DNA of 64,000 nucleotides, from contig OZ253444.1 in assembly GCA_965261065.1 (NCBI GenBank), forward strand, positions 248,001 to 312,000. Direction: 5' to 3'. This document shows, in pieces, positions 9,091 through 19,606 of the stretch. The notes beneath the pieces were generated by a model that was not told the DNA's origin, searched no databases, and worked only from the letters and a program-made list of their open reading frames with translations. Numbering within the stretch: the stretch's first letter is position 1; each line of letters begins with the position of its first letter. Position numbers and translations under genes: made by a program. Source of the DNA: JAKZVK01 sp965261065 (lineage in GTDB: Bacteria; Acidobacteriota; Terriglobia; Bryobacterales; UBA6623).

Positions 9091-10242
9091 TTAATCGAAG
9101 CTCTTGAGCCGCTCCACCGTCGCTCGGTCCAGTCGCCGGATTACTTCCGTGACCAACTCGACCGCGCGGTCGAAATCGTCACGGTGGATTACGCCATTAT
9201 GGTTATGCAGATAGCGCGTCGGCACGGTGATGTTGATCGACGGGGCGCCTCCGTAGACGCGCTGCATCTCGGCGCCGTCCTCCCCGTAGCCCGAGAGAAC
9301 CTCGAACTGTAAGGGTATGCCTAGGTCCTTGGCTACGTCGGCGACAAAGTCGCGCAGCTTGAGATTGGGCAGCATCGAGCTGTCATGCAGAAAGATGCCC
9401 GGACCGGCCCGCAACCGCTCCTGGGCCTGGTCGAGGGTGATGCCGGGGTAGTCGGCCGCCACGCCGACCTCGATGCTCAGGCCGATGTCGGGTTTGACGA
9501 TGTGGCTGCTGGTATGGGCGCCGCGCAGGCCGATCTCCTCTTGCACCGTAGCGGCGGCAAAAACGGTATTCGGCGGACGGCGCCGCTTGAGGCGTTTGAG
9601 GACTTCAATCTCGACGGCCAGGCCAATGCGATCGTCCCAAGCCTTGCCCACGTAGAGCTTCGGATCGTTGAGCTTCATGAACTGGCTGTCGGGCGCGATG
9701 GGGTCGCCGGGGCGGATACCCAGCCGCTCCTCGGCGTCGTGTTTGTCGACAGCGCCCACGTCGATGAAGATGCGGTCACGGTCGTGGAGATGGGGCCGCT
9801 CGTCGCTGGGGGTCACGTGAGGCGTCTTGAGTCCGGTGATGCCGCGCACGGGGCCCTTGCGAGTCAAGATTACGTAGCGCTGGTTGATCAGCGCCTGGTC
9901 GAGCCAGCCGCCGACCGTCTGGAAGGTCAGGTACCCGTCGGGACGAATTCGCCGCACGATCATGCCGACCTCGTCCATGTGCGCGGTCATCATGACCCGG
10001 GGGCCGTCTGCGTCGCCGTCAAGCCGCGCGATCAACGACCCCAACCCGTCCGTTTGCAGATGGTCGGCCAGCGGTTCGAACTCCCGGCGAACGATCTTGC
10101 GCACGGGACCCTCGAAACCGCTGGGACCGTGCGCGTTTGTCAGTTCCGCGAGTAGCTGCTCGACCGGGTCCAACGTGTCGGTCTGTGGGGATGCGGGCCA
10201 TGCCAGGGTCAAGACCAACAGCAGCCCAGGGATCATTTTCAT
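9091..10242 (-). CDS. Exported M42-family metallopeptidase
   Basis: This 383-residue protein resembles M42 glutamyl aminopeptidase/deblocking aminopeptidases, which form large aminopeptidase shells with two metal ions. Metal ligands and catalytic residues are visible: His88 and Asp90 in AHMDEVG, Asp203 in AWDDRIG, Glu235/236 in QEEIGLRG, Glu258 in SIEVG and a final histidine in HNHNGVIH. Unlike the usual cytosolic members, it begins with a clear signal peptide (LLLVLTLAWPASPQ). The ATG has a GGAGG ribosome site. The gene is 25 bp upstream of the methyltransferase gene in the same direction. Confidence 0.85.
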   Translation of the reverse strand: MKMIPGLLLVLTLAWPASPQTDTLDPVEQLLAELTNAHGPSGFEGPVRKIVRREFEPLADHLQTDGLGSLIARLDGDADGPRVMMTAHMDEVGMIVRRIRPDGYLTFQTVGGWLDQALINQRYVILTRKGPVRGITGLKTPHVTPSDERPHLHDRDRIFIDVGAVDKHDAEERLGIRPGDPIAPDSQFMKLNDPKLYVGKAWDDRIGLAVEIEVLKRLKRRRPPNTVFAAATVQEEIGLRGAHTSSHIVKPDIGLSIEVGVAADYPGITLDQAQERLRAGPGIFLHDSSMLPNLKLRDFVADVAKDLGIPLQFEVLSGYGEDGAEMQRVYGGAPSINITVPTRYLHNHNGVIHRDDFDRAVELVTEVIRRLDRATVERLKSFD

Positions 10243-10649
10243 ATCGTGTGCCTCCGGGAAGACTCCGGGAAGAGCAGCGCCGCGCCGTGCCTGCGAAGCG
10301 AGCGCCGAACCCGGCGTGCATTGTAGCGCAGACGACGACTGCCCTCGCCCGCTTGTCTGGGGCCCTCTGGGATCTTAGTCCTGCATCGCCTAGGCGGATG
10401 GGGACTTAATGCTGTGTTTCGTATGAGATCCACCTCGCGGTTCCCTACGATTAGCTCCATCGGTTCTCGGTGAGTACGTTGCAATTCACAAGTAAACAGC
10501 CCATGTTGGGCACACTAGGGGCGCCCGCCTGCTCGGCCTGCCACAACGCGTTGAGGTGTCGAACGATCTCGACAAGGAACCTCACTGCGGGCAAGTACGC
10601 CACGGCCGCTTGTCTCTTCTCGTCGCGGGGTTCATCATAGAGATCACCC
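10243..10649. other. Divergent intergenic region of about 400 bp
   Basis: It lies between the divergently read M42 peptidase and carboxylase genes and presumably carries both promoters. The peptidase ribosome site is at its left edge. No convincing gene, RNA or strong promoter consensus was found. Confidence 0.4.
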
Positions 10650-12203
<1,554 letters not shown>

Positions 12204-12335
12204 AGGCATGCCAGCTGTGCCCGGCCCGTGGAGAGGCTGCGCAGGGTCAGCGCTCCGCCTCTACGATCGCTACGATCAGCCGCCATCGCCCCATCGCAAC
12301 CGGCCAGGATACAATGATCCTAGTTCGCCTTCGGT

Positions 12336-12412
12336 CGGGCCGTAGCGCAGCCTGGTAGCGCGCTTCCTTGGGGTGGAAGAGGTCCCGAGTTCAAATCTCG
12401 GCGGCCCGACCA
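12336..12412 (+). tRNA. tRNA-Pro (anticodon GGG)
   Basis: This 77-nt cloverleaf has a 7-bp acceptor stem (CGGGCCG with CGGCCCG). The anticodon stem is CTTCC/GGAAG with loop TTGGGGT, giving anticodon GGG. The T-arm GAGTTCAAATCTC is standard, the discriminator is A and the CCA is encoded. Its 3' half from 12368 is the left attachment site of the downstream island and is repeated at 27807-27849, so insertion left this tRNA complete. Confidence 0.95.
12368..12411 (+). repeat. attL: 3' half of tRNA-Pro
   Basis: The anticodon-loop-to-acceptor sequence beginning TTGGGGTGGAAGAGG is repeated at 27807-27849. The copies differ by one C in GGTCCCGAG versus GGTCCGAG. This is the typical crossover region of a tRNA-targeting tyrosine integrase. 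Confidence 0.85.
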
Positions 12413-12457
12413 ATATTCTCAGTGGCTTAGCGGGTTCGGTGCCCGAGCGATTGTGGC

Positions 12458-12479
12458 GATGTCCACACGGATGTCCACA
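12458..12479 (+). repeat. Left paired direct repeats, candidate integrase arm sites
   Basis: Two copies of GATGTCCACA lie at 12458-12467 and 12470-12479, a 12-bp period. The same motif pair with the same period recurs next to the right end at 27642-27663. Direct repeats near both ends of an integrated element are typical of integrase arm-binding or excisionase sites, but no function is shown. Confidence 0.55.
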
Positions 12480-12673
12480 TAGACTCGGATTCACTGCCCG
12501 ATGCGCGGGACGCGGGCCGCCTTGGCGATGGGCCGCTGAAGGCCCGCCTAGGCTCTGCCCGGCCTGCCGGAACTACACGCACGTCAGATCGGTTCGCAGC
12601 CCGTGGCCTCCAAACACTTCGGCAACAAGATACTTGACTCACCATTGCGTCACAATCACGGATCGGACACCCT

Positions 12674-13120
12674 TCACGAGGGTTCGCCCTTAGTCAGCTC
12701 GTCGTACTCGTCCAGCGCCGCGTTCCATTCCTCCAGCGCCTCCTCGGGCAACTTGTCGAGGTTCTCCTCTGTCACCAACAGGCCGGTTTTTCGAGAGGCG
12801 TAGATCAGGCGTGGATCGATGCCGGCCGCGGCCATTGCGTCGGCTAAGTCCTTCTCGTATCCCTCCAGATCCAGGGGCTGCGGCGTGTCGGCGTTGGGGT
12901 CGAAGAAGACGGGATCGTCCGGACCCGGCTCGCGGCCGAACTTCTCGATGAAGGCTTCCCTATGTCGCAGAAGGGCCTCGTGGGCGTCGGGCGTGAGCGG
13001 GACTTCGCGGTGCTGCACGGGGCGTCTCGCTCGCTTTCGACGAATCCGCACGCGGGTTACTCTACCATGTCCCGGCGAACCTCCTGGAGTCGCTTCCCGT
13101 CGAGATCGTGACGCCCTCAC
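12674..13120 (-). CDS. Conserved hypothetical island protein
   Basis: The open frame has 148 codons, but the recognisable part begins around residue 35 (VQHREVPLTPDAHEALL). The true start is probably a GTG near 13018 or one of the earlier GTGs. The product is acidic and helical, with a hallmark stretch FFDPNADTPQPLDLEGYEKD, then AAAGIDPRLIYASRKTGLLV and a glutamate-rich tail. Similar small proteins occur in many environmental bacteria without a known role. It is the leftmost island gene and reads toward attL. No catalytic motif is visible. Confidence 0.55.
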   Translation of the reverse strand: MRASRSRREATPGGSPGHGRVTRVRIRRKRARRPVQHREVPLTPDAHEALLRHREAFIEKFGREPGPDDPVFFDPNADTPQPLDLEGYEKDLADAMAAAGIDPRLIYASRKTGLLVTEENLDKLPEEALEEWNAALDEYDELTKGEPS

Positions 13121-13146
13121 AAAATTTCCGCCCAGGGGCTTCGCCC

Positions 13147-14461
13147 ACTAAGCACTAACTTACCAGTAGACACCTATGCACCCATCGTCTACCCTGGAGA
13201 CATGCCACAGGCCCACGACGAAGACTGGAACGTTTTGCTGCGCTTGTTCCCCGCGGATTGGGAGGCGCTGGCGCGCAGCAGCGGCGCGGTCCGGCGTTTG
13301 CGCGGCTTCGACTCGGTCAGCGGCTTGTTGCGCACCCTGCTGTTGCACGTCGGGCCGGGCCATTCGCTGCGCGAGACGGTCGTGCGCGCCAAAGCCGCCG
13401 GCTGGGCCGAGATCTCCGACGTCGCCCTGCTCAAACGCTTACGCGCCGCCGGCGAGTGGTGGAGACTCCTGTGCGTGGCTCTGCTGCGCGAACAGGGCGG
13501 CGAGGCCGCGGCCGAGCCGGTGCGCCTCGTCGACGGCAGCTTGATCTGCGAACCCGGCCCAACCGGCAGCCAGTGGCGGCTACATTACAGCCTGCGGCTG
13601 CCCTCGCTCGAGTGCGATTACTTCGAGTTGACGCCGGCGGCGGGCGCGGGCAACGGCGAGCGTCTGGATCGTTTTGCTCTCGCGCCCGGAGAGATCGTGC
13701 TGGCCGATCGCGCCTACATTCATCCGCAAGCGTTGAGTTGGGCCGCGGCGCAGAAGATCGGCTTGGTGGTGCGGTACAACAGCGGCTCGACGCCCTTGTT
13801 TGACGCCAGCGGACGACGTTGGCCGCTGTTACCGAGGCTGCGCAAACTGCGTCCGGTACACAGCGTCGCTTGGCGCGTCCAGGTGCGCACGGCCAGCGGC
13901 TTGCTCGGGGGACGGCTGTGCGCGATCGGCAAGAGCGCGGAGGCAACGGCACAGGCACGTCAAAAAATCCTGCCACGCGCCCAGCGCAGTCAGGCGCAGG
14001 TGCGGAAGGAAACGTTGGAGTTGGCCGCGTACGTGTTGGTGTGGACGAGTCTGGAGGAGGCGTACGACAGCGCGAGGGTGTTGGCGTTGTATCGTCAGCG
14101 TTGGCAAATCGAGTTAGCCTTCAAGCGTCTGAAGTCGCTGGCGGAGTTGGGACATTTGCCCAAGCGTGATCCGGACAGCTCACGAGCGTGGCTCTACGGC
14201 AAGCTGTTGTTGTCGCTGTTGGGGCAAAAGCTAGGCCGCCAGGGGCAGGACATTTCCCCCTGGGGCTACCCGTTGGAGCGAGAGACCGGCCAGCCGCTGG
14301 CGTGAGTTCCAGTTTGAGTTTCATCAGATCTGCAACGCGATCGAGCCCCGCTTGTCCTTAGCGGGAGTGATGGGCAACTGGAACCAAATCGCCCACGACC
14401 TGCGCGAGCCGTCACGCAAACTGGTCCCGCAGATACAGTCACTGCTAAGTTAGCGCTTATG
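13147..14461. mobile_element. IS4-family insertion sequence, 1.3 kb
   Basis: Inverted ends pair TAAGCACTAACTTACCAGT (13149-13167) with its near-complement at 14441-14459. A 12-bp direct repeat, GGGGCTTCGCCC, flanks the element at 13135-13146 and 14462-14473. That length fits an IS4-type target duplication, though the repeated sequence is itself palindromic, which weakens the inference. The single transposase gene is frameshifted near its 3' end. Confidence 0.75.
13202..14453 (+). pseudogene. IS4-family transposase with 3' frameshift
   Basis: The first 355 or so codons encode an IS4 transposase. DDE positions lie near LVDGSL and LADRAYIH, followed by an exact YREK signature (Y-2-R-3-E-6-K in YRQRWQIELAFKRLK). 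After PWGYP near 14270 the reading frame is lost and stops at 14305. A +1 shift restores a normal C-terminus (SRWREFQFEFHQICNAIEP through PQIQSLLS) ending at 14453. One indel therefore separates the two parts. The catalytic core precedes the break, so residual activity cannot be ruled out. Confidence 0.8.
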
Positions 14462-14498
14462 GGGGCTTCGCCCCTGGTAGAGCGAAAAGGAAAAAGGG

Positions 14499-16649
14499 TC
14501 AAGGGATCACTTCCCGGACACAACGGAACCCAATGACGTAGTCCCAGTTGACAGGTTCGTACCTGAGGCGGTTGGAGCAGCGGAGGTTCGCTGGATCGTA
14601 GTAGATCCAGGAGCCGCCGCGCATTACTTTCAATTCGCCGTCAGGCGGTCCCGTCGGGTTCTCTTGTTTTCCCTCCCCGTACGGGCCGTACCAGTCTGCC
14701 GTCCACTCCCAGACGCTCCCGGCCATGTCGTAGAGGCCAAATCCGTTCGGCGGATAGCTCCCCACAGGGTCGGGGGCCAAGCCACGGAACCCAAACTTGG
14801 CGCGCGTATCGTCAGGCTCTTCGTCGCGCCCCAGGGGTAGATGGCGTCTGCACGCCCACCCCGCGCCGTGTACTCCCATTCGGCCTCCGTTGGCAGTCTG
14901 CCCCCCGTCCATTCACAGTACGCTTTCGCCTGATGCCAATCGACGTTCACCACGAGGCGGTCGGGCTGGGGCCAGGCCTGGAGGGGCATCGGGTTTCCCG
15001 TCCGATAGGCGAACACCGAGTATTCGGCAACTGTCACTTCCGTCGTCTTCATCTGGAACGGCTTGGTGATCTCGACACGGTGCCTTTTCTCGTCGCCCTG
15101 GCAGAATTGGTCCGTTTCACCGACGCAGCCCATCTGGAATGCCCCGTCAGCAGGAAGTGGAATATCCTTCCACAGCGCCTTGTCCCAGTGCGAGGACAGT
15201 GCCTCTGCCAACGCTTCAGGCAATTTCGTTCGTTCGTCCCCGAGCACCCTGCTGATCTGTTCCTTAGACATGGTTGTCGCCGTGGCGTGTTCTCCGTCCT
15301 GCACTTCGCGTCGCGCAAGTCGGCGAAATCCAGCGTGGCCCCCGTCAGGTTCGCTCCTCTGAGATCCGCCTCGCGCAGATCCGCGCCCGTCAGATCGGCG
15401 GCCTGCAAGTTCGCCTTGGCGAGAAACGCCCCCTGGGCCTTTGCGTTGCGGAGATTGCGTCCATCCAGTCGCGCTCCTTGCACCAACCTCAAGTCCTCCC
15501 ACTCCCACCCGGCCGGCTTGATCGATACGTCCTGCCTCTCGAAGTTCGCGTTCAAGCTGATACCAAGCACCGATCCCCGAGCCGCTTCATACGAGGCGTA
15601 GAAAACGAACAGGCCGAAAAACGTTAAAGCGGCCCAGCCGGCAAACTCCCACAACGTCTCCCGGAGGTCGAGAGCGCCCGGTGCCGGAATCTTGAGAAGC
15701 CCGCCCTGCAAGGTGGACCGGGCGATCTGGTAGAAGCCCAGCCCGAGCCCCGCGCACACGACCAGGACTAGTGCGAGCGAAAGCGAACCGGCAGCCTCCT
15801 GGCGCTTCAGATAGACTCCCCAGAGCACTAGAATGGTGGCCGGCACGATGCCCCAAGCGGCGAACAGTGAGGCCCAATACTGCAACCGGAAGAATGGCGG
15901 CAAGTCCTCCGTGAGCCGCTTTCGATGAGCCGTAACGAGACCATTCAGCAACCAAGGGTAGACAGCCTTGTCGAGCCTCCGCCCGTCGGGCAAGACCGCC
16001 GGTAAGAGGGCAAGACTCTCCCAGAGTCGCTGCGCGTACAGATGGAAGTAGACGTAGAAACCTAACAAGAGGACGGGCGTCACCAGGTAGAAACGCACGA
16101 TGGCAATCCGGCTTCCTACGATGGGCAGCGGCGAGGTTCCGGAGTTGGTCACCAGTGCGGCGTCGGTCGTTGTGGCCGCTGTCAGCAGGGTGTAAGCGCA
16201 GACCAACAGCATCGAGAGAAACAGCTTTCTCGCATTCCGGGACGCCTCCTCTACGTTCGTGAGGTTGAAGTGGTCCTGCCCGTTCTCTGTGGACAGCCCT
16301 TTGGGCAGTGTCGCCCTCGCGAGGATCGCCCCGGCGAGCTGAGGCACGGACAGTCCCTTGGTATCGGAAAGATCGGCCTCGCGGAGGTCGGCGCCCCGGA
16401 GACTGACGCCGCGCAGGTCTGCGCCCCTTAGGTCCCGTTCAGCGAGGTCCGTGTCCGAAAGGTCGGGAGTGTCCTCAGGATGGGCCTCCCGCCAATGGTT
16501 CCAGGCTTCAGCGCCGGCGTTGAGCGCTTCTAGCGCGGTCAGGTCGGGCGCGGAGGCGGAGTCAGGCGCAGAGTCCTCAGCGCCCTGCTCGGCTTCAGTC
16601 ACCCCACAGGCTGTTCGTCCGCCACGGGGGCCTTGGGTTTTTCGTCCAT
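14499..16649 (-). pseudogene. Pentapeptide-repeat membrane protein fused to FGE-sulfatase domain, frameshifted
   Basis: Read right to left in three frames, one ancestral protein of about 700 residues can be assembled. It has an acidic N-terminus (MDEKPKAPVADEQPVG), a pentapeptide-repeat block (ADLRGVSLRGADLREADL), about six membrane helices and a second pentapeptide block (NLQAADLTGADLREADLRG). A linker containing GDERTKLPEAL and a formylglycine-generating-enzyme-like domain follow, with GGRLPTEAEWEY, YDMAGSVWEWTADW, VMRGGSW and GFRCVRE. Frames change near 16605 (in a G-run), near 15300 and near 14820. Three lesions in one gene point to decay, or to sequencing error. Such fusions are rare cargo. 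A catalytic FGE role is not implied, as the fold is often used for ligand binding. Confidence 0.7.
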
Positions 16650-17052
16650 CGCTAAGGCGGCAGAGCCGCGCGATAGCGATTGTAGCTTGATTGTGGCGCG
16701 GCTCGTGCGAAAATTGATGGGTCACTGATAACGATGCAGACTCGGTCAACTCTGGGCGTCTCCCTGCACGCAGCCATTGGCCGCAAGTGTCGATCACATC
16801 GGCCCGGTATCAAAGGGTGGGGAGCACAGCTACAGGGAATACCCAGCTCGCCCACAGGTTGTGCAACAGTATCCGTAGCGACACAGGCCCAGCGCAGTTT
16901 AGGCTATGTGGTTGATAACAAGGTGGATAGTGGGAGGCGGTCATTATCTCCACAGCAGGCGCGCCCTGAAACCCTCGCCGCACGAACGCGAATTCGCCTC
17001 GATAATGGGCGTTTCGGAGCGAATGAAGTAAAAAGTTGCTAAGGTTCTTGTT

Positions 17053-17478
17053 ATGAGTAGCTTATCCATCAAGGAACGCCGTGAACACCTACGGGAGCTG
17101 CAAAGCCTCCTCGAAAACGGCGACTGGAGGCCGCCCCACGGTCTCTCGGAGCGATCGACGACTCTATGGGCTGAACTCGTCCCTATCCGAGCGCGCTCAC
17201 CCGAGCGGCGGCAAGCGCTAGAAGTCGCTTTGCGGGCGCTGGACCGCCTTGACGAGATCGGAGCCTCTCTTGACGGCGCGGACCTTGTTCAGAAGACCCG
17301 CGCAACAGGAGCGCACCATCTGAACCCCTTGTTGAAAGCGGAGAAAGAGGCCCGGCGAGACTTCACGAAGCTCTGGAGGGAACTCGGGTTTGATTATCGG
17401 GGTTCTCTGGATAGCGAAGGCATGCACGAAATCAGAAACCCTGAGTCGGTTGCTTGCGGAGTCTTCTATGGCCACTGA
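17053..17478 (+). CDS. P27-like phage terminase small subunit
   Basis: This 141-residue protein has the features of the P27 terminase small subunit group: PPHGLSERSTTLWAELVP near residue 27, a long helical middle, and NPLLKAEKEARRDFTKLWRE near residue 95. In phages the small subunit recognises packaging DNA and guides the large subunit. Here no large terminase, portal or capsid gene accompanies it. In Gram-positive phage-inducible islands a lone small subunit redirects a helper phage's packaging motor, and the same is a reasonable inference here. The reading frame is intact. Identification rests on motif recall, not a search. Confidence 0.6.
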   Translation: MSSLSIKERREHLRELQSLLENGDWRPPHGLSERSTTLWAELVPIRARSPERRQALEVALRALDRLDEIGASLDGADLVQKTRATGAHHLNPLLKAEKEARRDFTKLWRELGFDYRGSLDSEGMHEIRNPESVACGVFYGH

Positions 17479-17638
17479 ATGGGAACCACGATCGACTCTG
17501 CACGACTCGCTCAAGACCAAGGAACTATCGGCCTGACGGGCGGTGGGCGCAGCGAGTCTTGGGAACTCGTGCAACCCGCTCTCAGCACCCGTAGTCCCGC
17601 CGAAGGCATTCGAGGTAGCGCCCCGACTGTCTGATCGA

Positions 17639-18706
17639 TCATGTGTTCTTCCGTTTCCTTCCTGGTGAGAAGGCTTGCCCCGGTTGAAGCAAACGACGCT
17701 GCGCGTTAAGGATGTCCCGACCGAAGTTGGTGTCAACCTTGTATCTCCAATCCGGATAGGTCTGGTTCCATCGCTTCATGCTCTGAGCGAGCGTCTCTCC
17801 CTCCTGCCGCTCAGCGGCGAACTGCGCCAAAACAATGTGCTTTTCGCTCAGTTCCCGGTGCCGGGGACCAACAAGGTCGCGGCGGGCTCCCTGGTAAACA
17901 TCGGCAACCTGTTTCGGCGATAGACCCGGATCGACGATCAATTCGACCCGCGAGGTCGCCCCCATCGGACTGCGGATACGGGTCACAACGCGGCATATAT
18001 CCAACAGTGGAACGCGGCCGGTCAAAACAAAGGTTGTAGCTTGGCCTTCTTGCCAGCCAAACCGACGTGAGAGGTGTTCACTGACAGCTCGCAGATGATC
18101 CAATGTTTTTCCGTGTGTCACCGCAATGCTGTTTTGCACGTTGCTGCCAGGTGCGGCGTACTTCAAAAAACGGGCTCGAAGCGACCCCTCGACCTCGTAG
18201 TCATTGCCGATTTGGATCGGCGGAGTGATGCTGATTCGACCAGCATTGTATTCCGCCCGATCTGGTAGAGGGACTTCGAGCCATCTAGTCCGGAGACCAT
18301 CCTTTTTACCCCGGCGCTCGATCCACGCCCCAATGTTCTCGAACTTCACCAATCGACCCTTGAGCACCTTGCGCCGGAACGTCGTGACCCCTTCGCCCTT
18401 CTCAGCTTCTCGGGCAAGCAGTAGGCTTAGCGCCCATTGTCTTTTACCCAGGTTCCGAGAGCGTCTTTCGCCTTCCTCGGGCAGAGGCAACATCTCAGTT
18501 CGCTCCGCCCGGTTCGGTGCCTGTATACCGGCTTTCTCCCATACGTCTCGAACCATCGACGCGGCATCCGAAGTAGTCATGTCAGTCGCGTCGATTTTGG
18601 CGGGCACACCCTCTCTGACGAGCCAGCTCCAGGTAGAGTCCTTCATGGACGTACCGAGGTTGTGTTCGATGGCGTGGCGGATCTCCTGATGGCGTGCGCT
18701 TATCAT
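17639..18706 (-). CDS. Unknown 355-residue island protein, divergent to AlpA-like gene
   Basis: I do not recognise a characterised family. The protein is basic at both ends and mostly soluble, with no signal or membrane segment. A central region (DPGLSPKQVADVYQGARRDLVG) is followed by a helical stretch (HIVLAQFAAERQEGETLAQSMKRW) and a basic tail ending RKRKNT. It is transcribed away from the AlpA-like gene across a 45-63-bp gap rich in dyad symmetry, so the two may be co-controlled. The reading frame is intact, unlike many island genes, and gene position suggests a regulatory or maintenance role. That is inference only. Confidence 0.55.
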   Translation of the reverse strand: MISARHQEIRHAIEHNLGTSMKDSTWSWLVREGVPAKIDATDMTTSDAASMVRDVWEKAGIQAPNRAERTEMLPLPEEGERRSRNLGKRQWALSLLLAREAEKGEGVTTFRRKVLKGRLVKFENIGAWIERRGKKDGLRTRWLEVPLPDRAEYNAGRISITPPIQIGNDYEVEGSLRARFLKYAAPGSNVQNSIAVTHGKTLDHLRAVSEHLSRRFGWQEGQATTFVLTGRVPLLDICRVVTRIRSPMGATSRVELIVDPGLSPKQVADVYQGARRDLVGPRHRELSEKHIVLAQFAAERQEGETLAQSMKRWNQTYPDWRYKVDTNFGRDILNAQRRLLQPGQAFSPGRKRKNT

Positions 18707-18713
18707 TTAGTCA

Positions 18714-18748
18714 TTATCTTAGCAAGATAAGATCTATATTGCTAGGAT
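18714..18748. promoter_or_regulatory. Candidate operator between divergent island genes
   Basis: The AT-rich gap holds the palindrome ATCTTAGCAAGAT (18716-18728) and, 16 bases on, an inverted partner of its core: TTAGCAA at 18719-18725 against TTGCTAG at 18739-18745. It lies between the 355-residue gene and the AlpA-like gene and overlaps their presumed promoters. The geometry suits a repressor that sets both transcripts, as in phage and satellite switch regions. Confidence 0.5.
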
Positions 18749-18769
18749 GGGATGTCACTGAGGTTTGCC

Positions 18770-18991
18770 ATGCGCGACCACGACAGCGAGAAGGCCGCGG
18801 CGGATTACACCGGGGTATCCGTCGCTACCCTGCGCCAGAGGCGGCGGCTCGGTCTGCCACCGGCGTTCATCCGGGTGGGGCGTCGTGTCATTTATTCTCG
18901 GGCCGACGTAGATTCCTTTCTCGCTACGCATCGGGTCACGCCGGTCTCGACGGCCGGCAGCAGCAAAACCGACCTGGAGCCCGGAAGGTGA
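18770..18991 (+). CDS. AlpA/excisionase-like helix-turn-helix protein
   Basis: This 73-residue product starts at the ATG at 18770, which has GAGG six bases upstream. An ATG at 18752 is an alternative. It is a MerR-like winged helix of the HTH_17/AlpA type: AAADYTGVSVATLRQRRRLGLPPAFIRVGRRVIYSRADVDSFLA runs through helix, wing and second helix. Proteins of this class act as excisionase or as activators of integrase and replication genes in prophages and islands. It overlaps the following primase-like gene by four bases (GTGA), so they form one transcript with the replication genes. Confidence 0.75.
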   Translation: MRDHDSEKAAADYTGVSVATLRQRRRLGLPPAFIRVGRRVIYSRADVDSFLATHRVTPVSTAGSSKTDLEPGR

Positions 18992-19606
18992 GCGTGGCCC
19001 CGCGCGAGCTCATCGACCGCGCGTCCATCGCCGGCGTCTGGTCCGCCCTGGGCGGCCCTCCCCTGCGCCACGGACGCGGCCGGGCGTGGTGGCGCGGCGG
19101 CCGATGGTCGCAACGTGTCGCTCCACGAGGCGAGGGGCTTGTGGTACGACCACGCACGCGGCATGGGCGGCGGCATCCTCGACTTGATCGAGACCGTCTT
19201 GGGCTACGACAGGCGGGCGGCCCTGGCGTGGCTCGCCCATCACCTGGGGGCGTCTCTCGACAATCACCCCCTTTCCTCCGACGATCGGCGCGGCTACGAG
19301 GAGCACCGGGCGCGAGCTGAGTCTGTGGCACGGGAGCTGACCGAGTGGCGCACCGGGCACCTGGATTCCCTGCGCGAGCGGCGCAACCGGTTGTGGGACT
19401 CGGAGCCGCGGGTGTGCGACTGGGCGCAGCGGCACCTTGCCGACTCGTCCATGGCCGATGATCCCCGCTGGGAGGTGGTCTGGGCGCACGCCCTCGACGA
19501 TCAGGAGGGCGACCGGCTCGACAAGCTCATGCAGCGGCTGGCAGCGGCCTCTGCTACGGATCTCTTGGTGCTGCGCCGCACCGCAGCGAGTGCGGAGGCC
19601 GCATGA
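18988..19606 (+). pseudogene. Primase-like (CHC2-type) replication protein, frameshifted
   Basis: From the overlapping GTG the frame reads VAPRELIDRASIAGVWSALGG up to RAWWRGG. Near 19098 it must shift by one base to continue as DGRNVSLHEARGLWYDHARG, then GGGILDLIETVLGYDRRAALAWLAHHLG. This is the pattern of truncated CHC2/zinc-ribbon primase domains found in phages and plasmids, here without visible zinc cysteines. The second frame is intact to 19606 and overlaps the next gene by four bases. As it stands the protein could not be made full length. An internal GTG at 19115 might give a partial product. Confidence 0.65.
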
